From: Streptomyces amritsarensis
Lineage (GTDB): Bacteria > Actinomycetota > Actinomycetes > Streptomycetales > Streptomycetaceae
Direction: 5' to 3'
DNA length: 64,000 nt
Assembly (NCBI RefSeq): GCF_001953875.1
Contig: NZ_MQUR01000010.1
Location: forward strand, 62,001 to 126,000
In this document: positions 49,025 to 57,081 of the stretch, in pieces
How positions within the stretch are numbered: position 1 is the first letter of the stretch
Layout of the letters: every line of letters starts with the position of its first letter
Notes under the pieces: generated by a model
The model's database searches: none
What the model saw: the letters and a program-made list of their open reading frames with translations, nothing else
What the model was told of the DNA's origin: nothing
Made by a program: the position numbers and the translations under genes

Positions 49025-49885
49025 ATGCGCGATCCGGGCAGGGACAGCGACGACGCGTTACGCCCCGCAGACCCCGAGCGGCCCCGCCGCATCACCCGCA
49101 AGTCCGTGCTGCGCGCGGCCCTCGCGGCCACCGCAGCCGTACCCGTGGTCCTCATCGGCGGCCCGGCCCTGGCCCGCACCTTCACCCCGGACGCCGCACC
49201 CGTACCGCTGACCCCGGCGTGCGACGACGGCGACCACCCCACCCCCGAGCAGACCGAGGGCCCCTACTTCAAGCCCGCCTCGCCCGAACGCACCAGCCTG
49301 CTGGAGCCCGGCATGCCCGGCACGCGGTTGACGGTGACGGGCTATGTCTTCGGCCGGGCCTGCCTGCCGGTCGCGGGCGCCCTGCTGGACTTCTGGCAGG
49401 CCGACGCGAACGGCGCCTACGACAACGTCCGGTACCGGCTGCGGGGTCACCAGTACACCGACTCGCGCGGCTCCTTCGCGCTGACCACGATCGTCCCGGG
49501 TCTCTACCCGGGCCGCACCCGGCACCTCCACGTCAAGGTGCAGGCCCCGGGCCGTCCGGTGCTGACGACACAGCTGTACTTCCCGAACGAGCCCCGCAAC
49601 AACACCGACGCGATCTTCGACCCCCGGCTGCTGATGACCGTGCGGGACGCCGGTGGCGGGCGCGAGGCGGCCTTCGACTTCGTCCTGGACCTCGCCCAGG
49701 ATCCGGGGCCCGGCCCCACCCCGCCCGGCACGCCCCCGCCGGGCGGAGCCTGGGCGGTGGGGACCGCGTACCGGGCGGGCGAACGGGTCGTGCACGGCGG
49801 CCGCGGCTACGTCTGCCTCCAGTCGCACACGGCGCAGCGCGGCTGGGAGCCGCCGTCCGTACCGGCGCTGTGGCGGGCGGCCTGA
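49025..49885 (+). CDS. Secreted intradiol ring-cleavage dioxygenase with C-terminal chitin-binding (CBM5/12) domain; TTA codon
   Basis: A 286-residue exported enzyme. The N-terminal RRITRKSVLRAALAATAAV is a Tat-like signal. The dioxygenase domain (about residues 60-235) has non-haem Fe(III) ligand candidates Tyr in EGPYFKP, Tyr in NVRYRLRG, and the two His of RTRHLHVKV. After a Pro/Gly linker the last 45 residues (WAVGTAYRAGERVVHGGRGYVCLQ...WRAA) form a CBM5/12 fold. Such a fusion is characterised in Streptomyces sp. SirexAA-E (SACTE_2871), which opens catechol-type rings while holding onto polysaccharide. Codon 12 is TTA (49058-49060), the only one I found in the window, making translation dependent on the bldA tRNA. 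AGGAGG-like AAGGAGG precedes the ATG. Confidence 0.93.
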   Translation: MRDPGRDSDDALRPADPERPRRITRKSVLRAALAATAAVPVVLIGGPALARTFTPDAAPVPLTPACDDGDHPTPEQTEGPYFKPASPERTSLLEPGMPGTRLTVTGYVFGRACLPVAGALLDFWQADANGAYDNVRYRLRGHQYTDSRGSFALTTIVPGLYPGRTRHLHVKVQAPGRPVLTTQLYFPNEPRNNTDAIFDPRLLMTVRDAGGGREAAFDFVLDLAQDPGPGPTPPGTPPPGGAWAVGTAYRAGERVVHGGRGYVCLQSHTAQRGWEPPSVPALWRAA

Positions 49886-49900
49886 CCCTCGGGACGCACG

Positions 49901-49926
49901 GGCCCCGGACCGTCCGGCCCGGGGCC
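49901..49926. terminator. Hairpin between convergent dioxygenase and mscR-type genes
   Basis: GGCCCCGG and CCGGGGCC, 8-bp arms with a 10-nt loop, in the 53-nt gap between two convergent stops. It can act in both directions. Confidence 0.65.
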
Positions 49927-49938
49927 TTCGGGGCTGCT

Positions 49939-51024
49939 TCAGAACACGACGACCGAGCGGAGCACCTCGCCGCGCTCCATCCGGGCGAAGGCCTCCTCGA
50001 CGCCGTCGAGCGCGATGGTCTCGGAGACGAACGCGTCCAGGTCGAGCCGGCCCTGCAGGTAGAGGTCGATCAGCAGGGGGAAGTCCCGCTCGGGCAGGCA
50101 GTCTCCGTACCAGGAGGACTTCAGGGCGCCGCCGCGGCCGAAGACGTCCAGGAGGGGGAGTTCGAGCTTCATCTGCGGAGTCGGCACGCCGACCAGGACC
50201 ACGGTCCCGGCGAGGTCGCGCGCGTAGAAGGCCTGCTGGTAGGTCTCGGGGCGGCCCACGGCGTCGATGACGACGTCGGCGCCGTTGCCGCCGGTGAGTC
50301 CCTGGATCGCCTTGACCACGTCATCCGTGCGGCCGTTGACGGTGTGCGTGGCGCCGAGGCCGCGCGCCCACTCCAGCTTCCGGTCGTCCAGGTCCACCGC
50401 GATGATCTTCGAGGCGCCCGCCAGCCTGGCGCCGGCCACGGCCGCGTTGCCCACTCCCCCGCAGCCGATGACGGCGACGGAGTCACCGCGTGCGACGTTC
50501 CCGGTGTTGAGGGCGGCGCCGAGGCCGGCCATCACGCCGCAGCCGAGGAGTCCGGCCGCGGCCGGGGAGGCGGCCGGATCCACCTTGGTGCATTGGCCGG
50601 CCGCGACCAGGGTCTTCTCGGCGAAGGCCCCGATGCCGAGCGCCGGGGAGAGCGGGGTGCCGTCCTCCAGCGTCATGGGCTGGGTGGCGTTGTGCGTGGC
50701 GAAGCAGTACCAGGGGCGTCCGCGCTTGCAGGCCCGACAGGTGCCGCAGACCGCACGCCAGTTGAGGATGACGAAGTCGCCGGGTGCCACGGAGGTGACG
50801 TCCGGCCCGACGGACTCGACGACGCCGGCGGCCTCGTGGCCGAGCAGGAAGGGGAACTCGTCGTTGATCCCGCCCTCGCGGTAGTGCAGGTCGGTGTGGC
50901 AGACCCCGCAGGCCTGCACCCGGACGAGCGCCTCGCCCGGTCCCGGGTCGGGCACGAGGATCGTCGTCGTCTCCACCGGTGCGCCCTTGCTCCGGGCGAT
51001 GACCCCTCGTACGCGATGCGTCAC
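49939..51024 (-). CDS. S-(hydroxymethyl)mycothiol dehydrogenase (mycothiol-dependent formaldehyde dehydrogenase)
   Basis: A 361-residue zinc MDR enzyme, the family's usual length from the GTG at 51024. [21 protein letters not shown] gives the catalytic-zinc Cys and His, [15 protein letters not shown] the structural zinc, and [20 protein letters not shown] binds [22 protein letters not shown] and [11 protein letters not shown] match MscR-type sequences. It oxidises the mycothiol adduct of formaldehyde to S-formylmycothiol. The usual neighbouring metallo-beta-lactamase-fold hydrolase is absent. An in-frame ATG at 51060 would add 12 residues without homology. Confidence 0.93.
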   Translation of the reverse strand: MTHRVRGVIARSKGAPVETTTILVPDPGPGEALVRVQACGVCHTDLHYREGGINDEFPFLLGHEAAGVVESVGPDVTSVAPGDFVILNWRAVCGTCRACKRGRPWYCFATHNATQPMTLEDGTPLSPALGIGAFAEKTLVAAGQCTKVDPAASPAAAGLLGCGVMAGLGAALNTGNVARGDSVAVIGCGGVGNAAVAGARLAGASKIIAVDLDDRKLEWARGLGATHTVNGRTDDVVKAIQGLTGGNGADVVIDAVGRPETYQQAFYARDLAGTVVLVGVPTPQMKLELPLLDVFGRGGALKSSWYGDCLPERDFPLLIDLYLQGRLDLDAFVSETIALDGVEEAFARMERGEVLRSVVVF

Positions 51025-51097
51025 GTCGTATTCCGTTCTGGTCGGTTCGGTCTGGATCAACGAACGTACACGGACGGCATCCGGTAAGGGAGTTGTG

Positions 51098-52114
51098 TCA
51101 CGCTTCGGCGCGCGACCCGGCCAGATCCGGCGGTACCGCGGCGCGAAGTGCCGCGCCGAAGGCGGCCACGGCCGGGTGGGTGCCGGCTCCGCTGCGGAAG
51201 GCGAGGCGGGTACGCCGCTGCATCACCAGCCGGGTGAGGTGCACGGCCGGGTCGGCGGGAGCGGCCACCCCGAGCTGGGGTACGACGGCCACGCCCTGGT
51301 CCGCGGCGACCAGCGCGAGCACGGTGGCGAACTCGTCCACCTGGTGGCGGACCCGGGGCGTGAAGCCGGCCGCCTGGCAGGCCCGCATGGTCATGGTGTG
51401 GCAGAGGGTGCCCGGTGTGGCGGTGATCCAGGGCGACCGGGCGTGTGCGCGCAGGACCGCGCCCTGGTCGGGCGCCGGCGGCGGCTGCGGGAGGTCCCCG
51501 GCGGGCGGACCGCCGGCTTCCGCCCCCGGTGCGCCCCGCGTGCCGGGCGCCCCGGGGCTGTCGGGGGCCCGGGGCGTTCCCCCGGCGGGCTCCGCCAGGT
51601 ACATCGCCTCGCCGTAGAGGGGCTCGGTGGTCAGGCCCGGCTCGCGCTCGGCGGGGACGAAGTCGTAGGAGTGGACCAGGGCGACGTCCAGGTCACCGGC
51701 CCGCAGGGCGTGGGCGACCGCCGCCGGGTCGGTCTCGCAGACCATCGGCTCCAGACCCGGGTGGCGGCGGGCGAGGGCCACCAGGGCCGCCGGGACGATG
51801 GCGCGGGTGGCGGTGGGGAAGGCGCCGATCCGCAGGGCGCCGGCGAGGCCCCCGCGGGCCTCGGCGAGGTCGGCGTCCGCCTGCTCCAGCCGTTCCAGGA
51901 CGGCCTCGGCATGCCCGACCAGGTTCTGCCCGGCGGGAGTGAGCCGGACCCGCCGCCCGGTGCGCTCCAGCAGGGGCAGCCCGGCCTCCCGCTCCAGCAC
52001 GCCGAGCTGCTGGGAGACCGCCGAAGGGCTGAAGGAGAGGGCCTCGGCCACGGCGGCGATCGTGCCGCGGCGGGCGAGTTCGCGCAGCAGGCGCAGCCGC
52101 CGTACATCGAGCAT
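51098..52114 (-). CDS. LysR-family regulator with a low-complexity insertion
   Basis: A 338-residue regulator. The N-terminal HTH ([39 protein letters not shown], residues about 6-45) is typical, and the effector domain starts at [18 protein letters not shown]. Between its two lobes, about residues 180-225, lies a Pro/Gly/Ala-rich block ([23 protein letters not shown] and more) not present in ordinary LysR proteins; this accounts for the extra length (family usually about 295-305). It is divergent from the DapA-like gene with 71 nt between, so it probably controls that gene. Confidence 0.9.
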   Translation of the reverse strand: MLDVRRLRLLRELARRGTIAAVAEALSFSPSAVSQQLGVLEREAGLPLLERTGRRVRLTPAGQNLVGHAEAVLERLEQADADLAEARGGLAGALRIGAFPTATRAIVPAALVALARRHPGLEPMVCETDPAAVAHALRAGDLDVALVHSYDFVPAEREPGLTTEPLYGEAMYLAEPAGGTPRAPDSPGAPGTRGAPGAEAGGPPAGDLPQPPPAPDQGAVLRAHARSPWITATPGTLCHTMTMRACQAAGFTPRVRHQVDEFATVLALVAADQGVAVVPQLGVAAPADPAVHLTRLVMQRRTRLAFRSGAGTHPAVAAFGAALRAAVPPDLAGSRAEA

Positions 52115-52185
52115 CGGCTCAGCTTACGTGTTGCCTAAGAAACGTGAACTGGATTCGGCGCTCGGGGCGGGCCAGGCTCGTGGGC

Positions 52186-53169
52186 ATGGCACAGGACACG
52201 ACACAGAACAGCACCGGGGGCCTCGCGGGCAGCGCCGCGCGGACGGTCGCCCTGCAGGGGATCCAGGTACCGCTCGTCACCCCGTTCACGCGCACGGGCG
52301 CGATCGCCGCCGAAGCCCTGGAGGCGCTCGCCCACGAGGTGCTCGACGCGGGCGCCACCGGGATCGTCGCCCTCGGCACCACCGGGGAGGCGGCCTGCCT
52401 CGACGAACCGGAGCGCGGCCTCGTCACCGGCGTGTGCGCCCGGGTCTGCCGGGAACGCGGCGCGATGCTGACCGTCGGCGCGGGGGCGGTCGGCACCCGG
52501 GCCGCGGAGGCCTCGCTGGCCGGGCTGGCCCGCGGGCCGCGGGCGGGGGCGGCGCTCGTCACCGTCCCGTCGTTCGTACGGCCTTCGGCGGCCGGGGTGT
52601 TGGCGCACTTCGGACGGCTGGCCGAGGTGAGCCCCGTACCGCTGGTCGTCTATCACATCCCGCACCGCACGGGGCAGCCGCTGGACGCCGCCGCGCTGCG
52701 GGCCCTCGGTTCGCTCCCCGGGGTCGCCGGGGTGAAGTACTCCACCGGCAGCGTCGACCAGGACGCGGTGGAGCTGCTCGGCGACCGGCCCGCCGGATTC
52801 CACGTGCTGGCCGGGGACGACGTGTTCGTGTCGCCGATGCTCGCCCTGGGGGCGTCGGGCGGCATCCTCGCCTCCGCCCATCTGGCGACGGAGCGGTTCG
52901 CGGAGCTCGCCGCGGCCTGGCGGGCGGGTGACACGGTGCGCGCGCGGGCGCTGGGGCACGCGCTGGCGGGGCTGTCGGCGGCGGCCTTCGCCGAACCCAA
53001 TCCGGCCGTCGTCAAGGGGGTGCTCCACGCCCAGGGCCGCATCCCGACCGCCGACGTCCGGCTCCCCCTGCTCCCGGCCTCGCAGGCGGCGGTGACGGCC
53101 GTCCTGGAGCGGTTGGCGGCACTCGGGGAGCCCCTCTGCGGACAGCGCCGGGGGCAAATGGGCCCCTGA
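52186..53169 (+). CDS. Dihydrodipicolinate synthase (DapA) family lyase
   Basis: A 327-residue class I aldolase fold protein. LVTPFTRTGAI, GTTGEAACL (about residue 68), Tyr in VVYHIPHRTG, and the Schiff-base Lys in GVKYSTGS (about residue 185) are present. Members include dihydrodipicolinate synthase, N-acetylneuraminate lyase and other pyruvate-dependent lyases. Its location next to a LysR regulator rather than dapB or asd, and an extended N-terminus, suggests a catabolic role, not lysine synthesis. ATG at 52186 is preferred over a GTG at 52144, which would leave almost no intergenic space. Confidence 0.85.
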   Translation: MAQDTTQNSTGGLAGSAARTVALQGIQVPLVTPFTRTGAIAAEALEALAHEVLDAGATGIVALGTTGEAACLDEPERGLVTGVCARVCRERGAMLTVGAGAVGTRAAEASLAGLARGPRAGAALVTVPSFVRPSAAGVLAHFGRLAEVSPVPLVVYHIPHRTGQPLDAAALRALGSLPGVAGVKYSTGSVDQDAVELLGDRPAGFHVLAGDDVFVSPMLALGASGGILASAHLATERFAELAAAWRAGDTVRARALGHALAGLSAAAFAEPNPAVVKGVLHAQGRIPTADVRLPLLPASQAAVTAVLERLAALGEPLCGQRRGQMGP

Positions 53170-53332
53170 GGGGGAAATCGACGCCGGAAAGCATCCCTCA
53201 TGGGCGATTTGACCTCTACGCACGAGTCGCCCGAATGAGCCCGCCAGACAGCGGACTTGCCCCTATTGCACCGGGAGCCCCGACCCCGTGATGTCAGTCA
53301 CGCGGGGCCCGCCAACATCATTTCCCGCGAGT

Positions 53333-53370
53333 GGCCGATTCCCTTTTCCCGGAAAGGGAATCGGCCTTTT
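53333..53370 (+). terminator. Strong intrinsic terminator after the DapA-like gene
   Basis: GGCCGATTCCCTTT (53333-53346) pairs perfectly with AAAGGGAATCGGCC (53353-53366) around TCCCGG, then TTTT. It is the clearest rho-independent terminator in the window. The rest of the 379-nt gap to 53548 has a CCCCGTGA/TCACGCGGGG hairpin (about 53284-53307) and a GTCACCT/AGGTGAC hairpin (53469-53488). Confidence 0.9.
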
Positions 53371-53548
53371 CGCCGAGATGTCCACAAGGTCATTTCCGGG
53401 GCGGATTGCGGGATGTCGATCTATGGGTGGAATTCGGGGCTTGTTCCCGCCCGGCGGGCTCACCTACGGTCACCTCACTCCAGGTGACGGGCGGCCGAAC
53501 AGGCCCCGCCACCCGGCTCTCCCGTCCCCCCACGTGAGGAATTCCGCC

Positions 53549-54292
53549 ATGCCTGCAAAGGGTAAGCACCGTCGGCCGAAGCAGAACCCGATCACCCGCA
53601 AGCTGGCCCTCGCAGGCACAGGCGGCGCGGCTCTCACGCTGCCGCTGATCAGCGCGACCACCGCAGGAGCGGTGGGTACGGGCGCGCCGGCGGCAGCGGT
53701 GGCCACCGTCACCGCGGCGAACGTGGCGAACGTGGCGACGGCCCCTGTGACCACGTATTCCGTGGTGGTCGGCGACACCCTTTCGGAGATCGCCGCGGAC
53801 CACTCCGTCAGTGGCGGATGGAAGCAGCTCTACGAGGCGAACCGCGCGGTGGTCGGCGACAACCCGTCGGTCATCCGGCCCGGTATCACACTGACCCTCG
53901 GTGCCCAGGCGAAGGCCGCGGCGGCCGCCAAGTCCGCGGCGAAGACCGCCGCCAAGCCGGCCTCCTCCTACCCGAACAATCTCGACGGGTGGATCCGCGA
54001 GTCCCTCGCCGTGATGGCGAAGCACGGTATTCCCGGAAGCTACAACGGAATTCACCGCAACGTGATGCGGGAGTCCTCGGGCAACCCCAAGGCGATCAAC
54101 CTGTGGGACATCAACGCCCGGAACGGAATTCCCTCCAAGGGTCTGCTCCAGGTCATCGACCCGACCTTCAAGGCCTACCACGTGCCCGGCACTTCGCTGG
54201 ACTCGTACGACCCGGTGGCCAACATCACCGCGGCCTGCAACTACGCGGCCGCCCGCTACGGCTCCATCGACAACGTCAACGGCCCCTACTAG
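53549..54292 (+). CDS. Secreted LysM plus lytic transglycosylase-like protein
   Basis: A 247-residue cell-wall hydrolase. A basic N-terminus and hydrophobic segment (LALAGTGGAALTLPLISATTAGAV, to about residue 43) form the signal peptide. LysM (TYSVVVGDTLSEIAADHSVSGGWKQLYEANRAVVGDNPSVIRPG, about 73-115) binds peptidoglycan. An Ala/Lys linker leads to an SLT/Rpf-like catalytic domain with Glu in NVMRESSGNPKAIN, then GIPSKGLLQVIDPTF and NPL-like AACNYAAARYGSI. It would cleave or remodel peptidoglycan in growth or spore revival. The ATG follows GTGAGGA. Its stop overlaps the convergent synthase gene by 4 nt. Confidence 0.9.
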   Translation: MPAKGKHRRPKQNPITRKLALAGTGGAALTLPLISATTAGAVGTGAPAAAVATVTAANVANVATAPVTTYSVVVGDTLSEIAADHSVSGGWKQLYEANRAVVGDNPSVIRPGITLTLGAQAKAAAAAKSAAKTAAKPASSYPNNLDGWIRESLAVMAKHGIPGSYNGIHRNVMRESSGNPKAINLWDINARNGIPSKGLLQVIDPTFKAYHVPGTSLDSYDPVANITAACNYAAARYGSIDNVNGPY

Positions 54293-55221
54293 CCGATGCC
54301 GGTGCGGGCGCGGCCGCGGCCGCGGCCGGCCGACGCGGCGCGCAGGAGGATCCGCAGGGGCGCCGTGAGGCCGTAGCCGACGTCGCGGCGCAGGGCGCCG
54401 ACGCCGGCCCGCTCGACGGCGGTCAGCTGGTGCGCCATGAGGTCCGCCATGGTGGCGACGACGGGGCGCAGGCCGGGCTCGGCGAAGTCGCCGATGCCGT
54501 GGGCGGCGTCGAGGGCCGCGCGGGCGCGCCGGGCCTCGGCGGCGAGGAGGGCCCGTACGGCAGGGGTGTCACGGGCCCCCTCCAGGTCGGCCCGGGTCAC
54601 GGAGTGCTCGTGGAGGCGGGCGCGCGGGAGGCAGAGCCTGCCGTCGGCGAGGTCGCCGTGGAGGTCGGCGAGGAAGTCGACGCGCTGGGCGGCGTCGACG
54701 AACCGGCGCCAGCCCGCGGCCTGTTCGGGATCCGGGCCGCCCTGGTACTGCAGGCCGGTGAAGACCAGCACACCGGGCCAGGCGTACGCGTCGAGGTAGG
54801 CCTGGAAGTCCGCCTCGTCGGCGAAGCCGTCGAAGGCGGCCTCCGCCGTGGCGGCGCCCTCGAGGAAGCGGGAGACCCAGTGCTCGGGCAGGCCCCGGGA
54901 GTCCACGGCGTGGGCGTAGGCCCGCAGCACGGGGTCGGGGCTGTCCCCGGACCGCAGGGCGGCCTCGACGCGCCGGGTCAACGCGGCGAGGCCCGCGGAG
55001 CGTTGCTGCGGGGTGCCGGTCTCGGCCACGTCGTCGACGAGGTTCATGAAGGCGAGGCCGGCGGCGAGGGCCGGTACCAGGGGCGGCGCCGCGAGCAGGC
55101 GCAGCGCCAGGTACGGCGCGGGTTCGCGGCGGAGCACCCGGCGGGCGGCGCGGGTGTAGTCGTCCCGCAGGCTGGTGCCGGGTATCCCGGCCGCCGTGAG
55201 GGTGCTGCGCCAGCTGGGCAT
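54289..55221 (-). CDS. Squalene/phytoene synthase family protein
   Basis: A 310-residue head-to-head prenyl synthase-like protein. The first Asp-rich motif is in FMNLVDDVAETG (about residue 60) and the second in RVDFLADLHGDLADGRLCLPRA (about 190-210), matching the two diphosphate-Mg sites. ALRLLAAPPLVPALAAG and the C-terminal LLRAASAGR helix also fit. The first motif lacks one Asp of the classical DxxxD, so an unusual substrate or weak activity is possible. No carotenoid or hopanoid partner is adjacent; it overlaps the LysM gene by 4 nt and follows the kinase gene. Confidence 0.85.
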   Translation of the reverse strand: MPSWRSTLTAAGIPGTSLRDDYTRAARRVLRREPAPYLALRLLAAPPLVPALAAGLAFMNLVDDVAETGTPQQRSAGLAALTRRVEAALRSGDSPDPVLRAYAHAVDSRGLPEHWVSRFLEGAATAEAAFDGFADEADFQAYLDAYAWPGVLVFTGLQYQGGPDPEQAAGWRRFVDAAQRVDFLADLHGDLADGRLCLPRARLHEHSVTRADLEGARDTPAVRALLAAEARRARAALDAAHGIGDFAEPGLRPVVATMADLMAHQLTAVERAGVGALRRDVGYGLTAPLRILLRAASAGRGRGRARTGIG

Positions 55222-55343
55222 GGGGGTCGGGCTCCTCGGTGTGGGCTGGGGCGGGTGCGGGGCGCGCGAATGCGGGGCCGGGGTGCCGGGCGCGCGCGCA
55301 CGGGTATGGGGGTGCGCCCGCCCTGCGGCGTCGGCGCACCGGG

Positions 55344-57056
55344 TCAGGTGGCGGTGACCTTCCTGAGGCTGCCGTCGGTCTTCCACAGGACGTAGCCGCC
55401 GCGGCCGTACTCGTCGCTGAGGTAGGTGCGGATCGAGGGGACCTGGTCCATCATCCACGGGTCGACGATGACGTGGCGCGAGGTCGGCTTCTCGACCTTG
55501 AGGTCCTTCTTGGACTGCTCCAGCATGCCGGGCAGGGCGTCCCAGTTCACGGTCGCCATGTCGATCAGCGGCTCCCCTTCCTCGACCGTGCCGTCCGGTC
55601 CCGTGCGCGAGGCCGCGCCGTCGCGGTACTGCCAGGAGTCGACGGTCTCGGCGCCCGCGGCGGTGGGGATGGAGGCGAGGATGTAGCCGTCGTAGAGCGT
55701 CATGTCGACGAAGGTGGTCGTCCCCGTCTCCTTCTTGAACGCCTCCAGCGCGGTGCGGACGTTCTCCGGCGTCATCATGCTGCCCTGGGGCGCGTCCGCC
55801 TTCTGCGCGCCGGCCTTGGGGGTGGGGGCCGAGGCGGTGCGCCCGGGCGGCGTGGCGGAGGTGGCGACGGCCGGGCGGGTCGCGGCGCCGCCCTTGGCCT
55901 CGTCGTCGCCGGAGTTCCCGTCGGGCAGCAGCTGCACGATGCCGACGACGCCGGCCGCCAGGGCCGCGGTGATCGCGACGCCGATCAGGGCCGGGCGCCT
56001 GCGCCGGGCGCCGCCCACGGGGACGGGCGTGGTGGGCGCGGCGTACGGGGAACCGCCGGAGCCGTAGGGCGGCGGGGTGTGCGGAGCGTGCGGGGTGTGC
56101 GGGGTGCTGTTCGGCGCGTACGGACCGAACTGCCCGTACGGGGTCGGCACGACCGGGGTGGCGACGGGCGGCGGGGTGGCGGCGGGACCGGTGCCCGCAC
56201 CGGATCCGAGAGCGGCGCTCGCGTCCCGGAGCAGTTGTTCCAGCTGTACTCCGTCGGGGCGTGCGGCCGGGTCCCGCACGAGGAGCCGCTCCAGTACGGG
56301 CCCCAGCGGGCCGGAGCGCACCGGCGCGGGGATCGGCTCGTCGAGCACGGCGACGACCGTGGCCAGGCTGGTGGCCCGGCGCAGCGGGTTGGCCCCCTCG
56401 GCGGCCACGTACAGGAGCATGCCGAGCGACCACAGGTCGGAGGCGGCCAGCCCCTCCTCCCCGCGGACCCGTTCGGGCGCGATGTACTCCGGGGAGCCGA
56501 TCAGCACACCGGTCGCGGTGAGCCCGGTGGAGTCGTGCAGCGCGGCGATGCCGAAGTCGGTCAGCACGGCCGATCCGTCGGGACGCAGCAGCACGTTGGC
56601 GGGCTTCACGTCACGGTGGAGGATGCCCTCGGCGTGTGCGGCGCGCAGCGCGGACAGCACGTCGAGGCCGAGCCGCACGACCTCGGCGGGCGGCATGGGG
56701 CCGGACTCCAGGCGGTCGTGGAGGGAGCCGCCGCGGACCATCTCCATCACGATCCACGGGTGCCCGTCCGTGCCCGGCGCGGGCTCGACGATGTGGTGGA
56801 TGGTCACGACGTGGGGGTGGGCGAGCCGGGCGAGGGCGCGGGCCTCGCGGACGGCGCGTTCGCGCATCTGTTCCGCGAGGCCGGGCTGGGCGGCGGCGGT
56901 CGCCGGGTCGGGCGGCCGCACTTCCTTGAGCGCCACCTCTCGGTGCAGGGCGATGTCGCGCGCCCGCCAGACGGTACCCATGCCGCCGCTGCCCAGGGGC
57001 GCGACCAGTTCGAAGCGCCCGTCGATCAGCCGTCTGCCGGCCTCACTCGTGTCCAT
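55344..57056 (-). CDS. Membrane serine/threonine protein kinase (PknB-type)
   Basis: A 570-residue kinase. The catalytic domain (about residues 14-270) has PLGSGGMGTVWRA, Lys44 in VALKEVR, ILHRDVKPANVLL and LTDFGIAAL with intact catalytic residues, plus SPEYIAPERV. A Pro-rich juxtamembrane region with Tyr/Gly repeats leads to RRRRPALIGVAITAALAAGVVGIVQLL (transmembrane, about 345-370). The outer part, about 200 residues, has no PASTA repeats; it contains a conserved-looking module from VRTALEAFKKETGTTTFVDMTLYDGYI to WKTDG. It may sense an extracellular signal. Ligand and substrates unknown. Confidence 0.93.
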   Translation of the reverse strand: MDTSEAGRRLIDGRFELVAPLGSGGMGTVWRARDIALHREVALKEVRPPDPATAAAQPGLAEQMRERAVREARALARLAHPHVVTIHHIVEPAPGTDGHPWIVMEMVRGGSLHDRLESGPMPPAEVVRLGLDVLSALRAAHAEGILHRDVKPANVLLRPDGSAVLTDFGIAALHDSTGLTATGVLIGSPEYIAPERVRGEEGLAASDLWSLGMLLYVAAEGANPLRRATSLATVVAVLDEPIPAPVRSGPLGPVLERLLVRDPAARPDGVQLEQLLRDASAALGSGAGTGPAATPPPVATPVVPTPYGQFGPYAPNSTPHTPHAPHTPPPYGSGGSPYAAPTTPVPVGGARRRRPALIGVAITAALAAGVVGIVQLLPDGNSGDDEAKGGAATRPAVATSATPPGRTASAPTPKAGAQKADAPQGSMMTPENVRTALEAFKKETGTTTFVDMTLYDGYILASIPTAAGAETVDSWQYRDGAASRTGPDGTVEEGEPLIDMATVNWDALPGMLEQSKKDLKVEKPTSRHVIVDPWMMDQVPSIRTYLSDEYGRGGYVLWKTDGSLRKVTAT

Positions 57057-57081
57057 GGCGGAATCGTAGGGGGCGCCGCTG

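Noticed and set aside
49939..51024. Ordinary zinc alcohol dehydrogenase
   Set aside because: The [12 protein letters not shown] region and 361-residue length match the mycothiol-dependent formaldehyde dehydrogenase subgroup better.
52186..53169. Lysine-biosynthesis dapA
   Set aside because: No lysine gene nearby; a LysR divergent partner and diverged N-terminus favour a catabolic lyase.
53170..53548. Possible c-di-AMP (ydaO-type) riboswitch before the LysM wall hydrolase
   Set aside because: Wall-hydrolase leaders in Streptomyces can carry it, but the conserved GTCAGCTAAC-like and GGGGGACCC-like blocks are not visible.
54289..55221. Part of a carotenoid or hopanoid cluster
   Set aside because: No desaturase, cyclase or prenyl transferase is adjacent.
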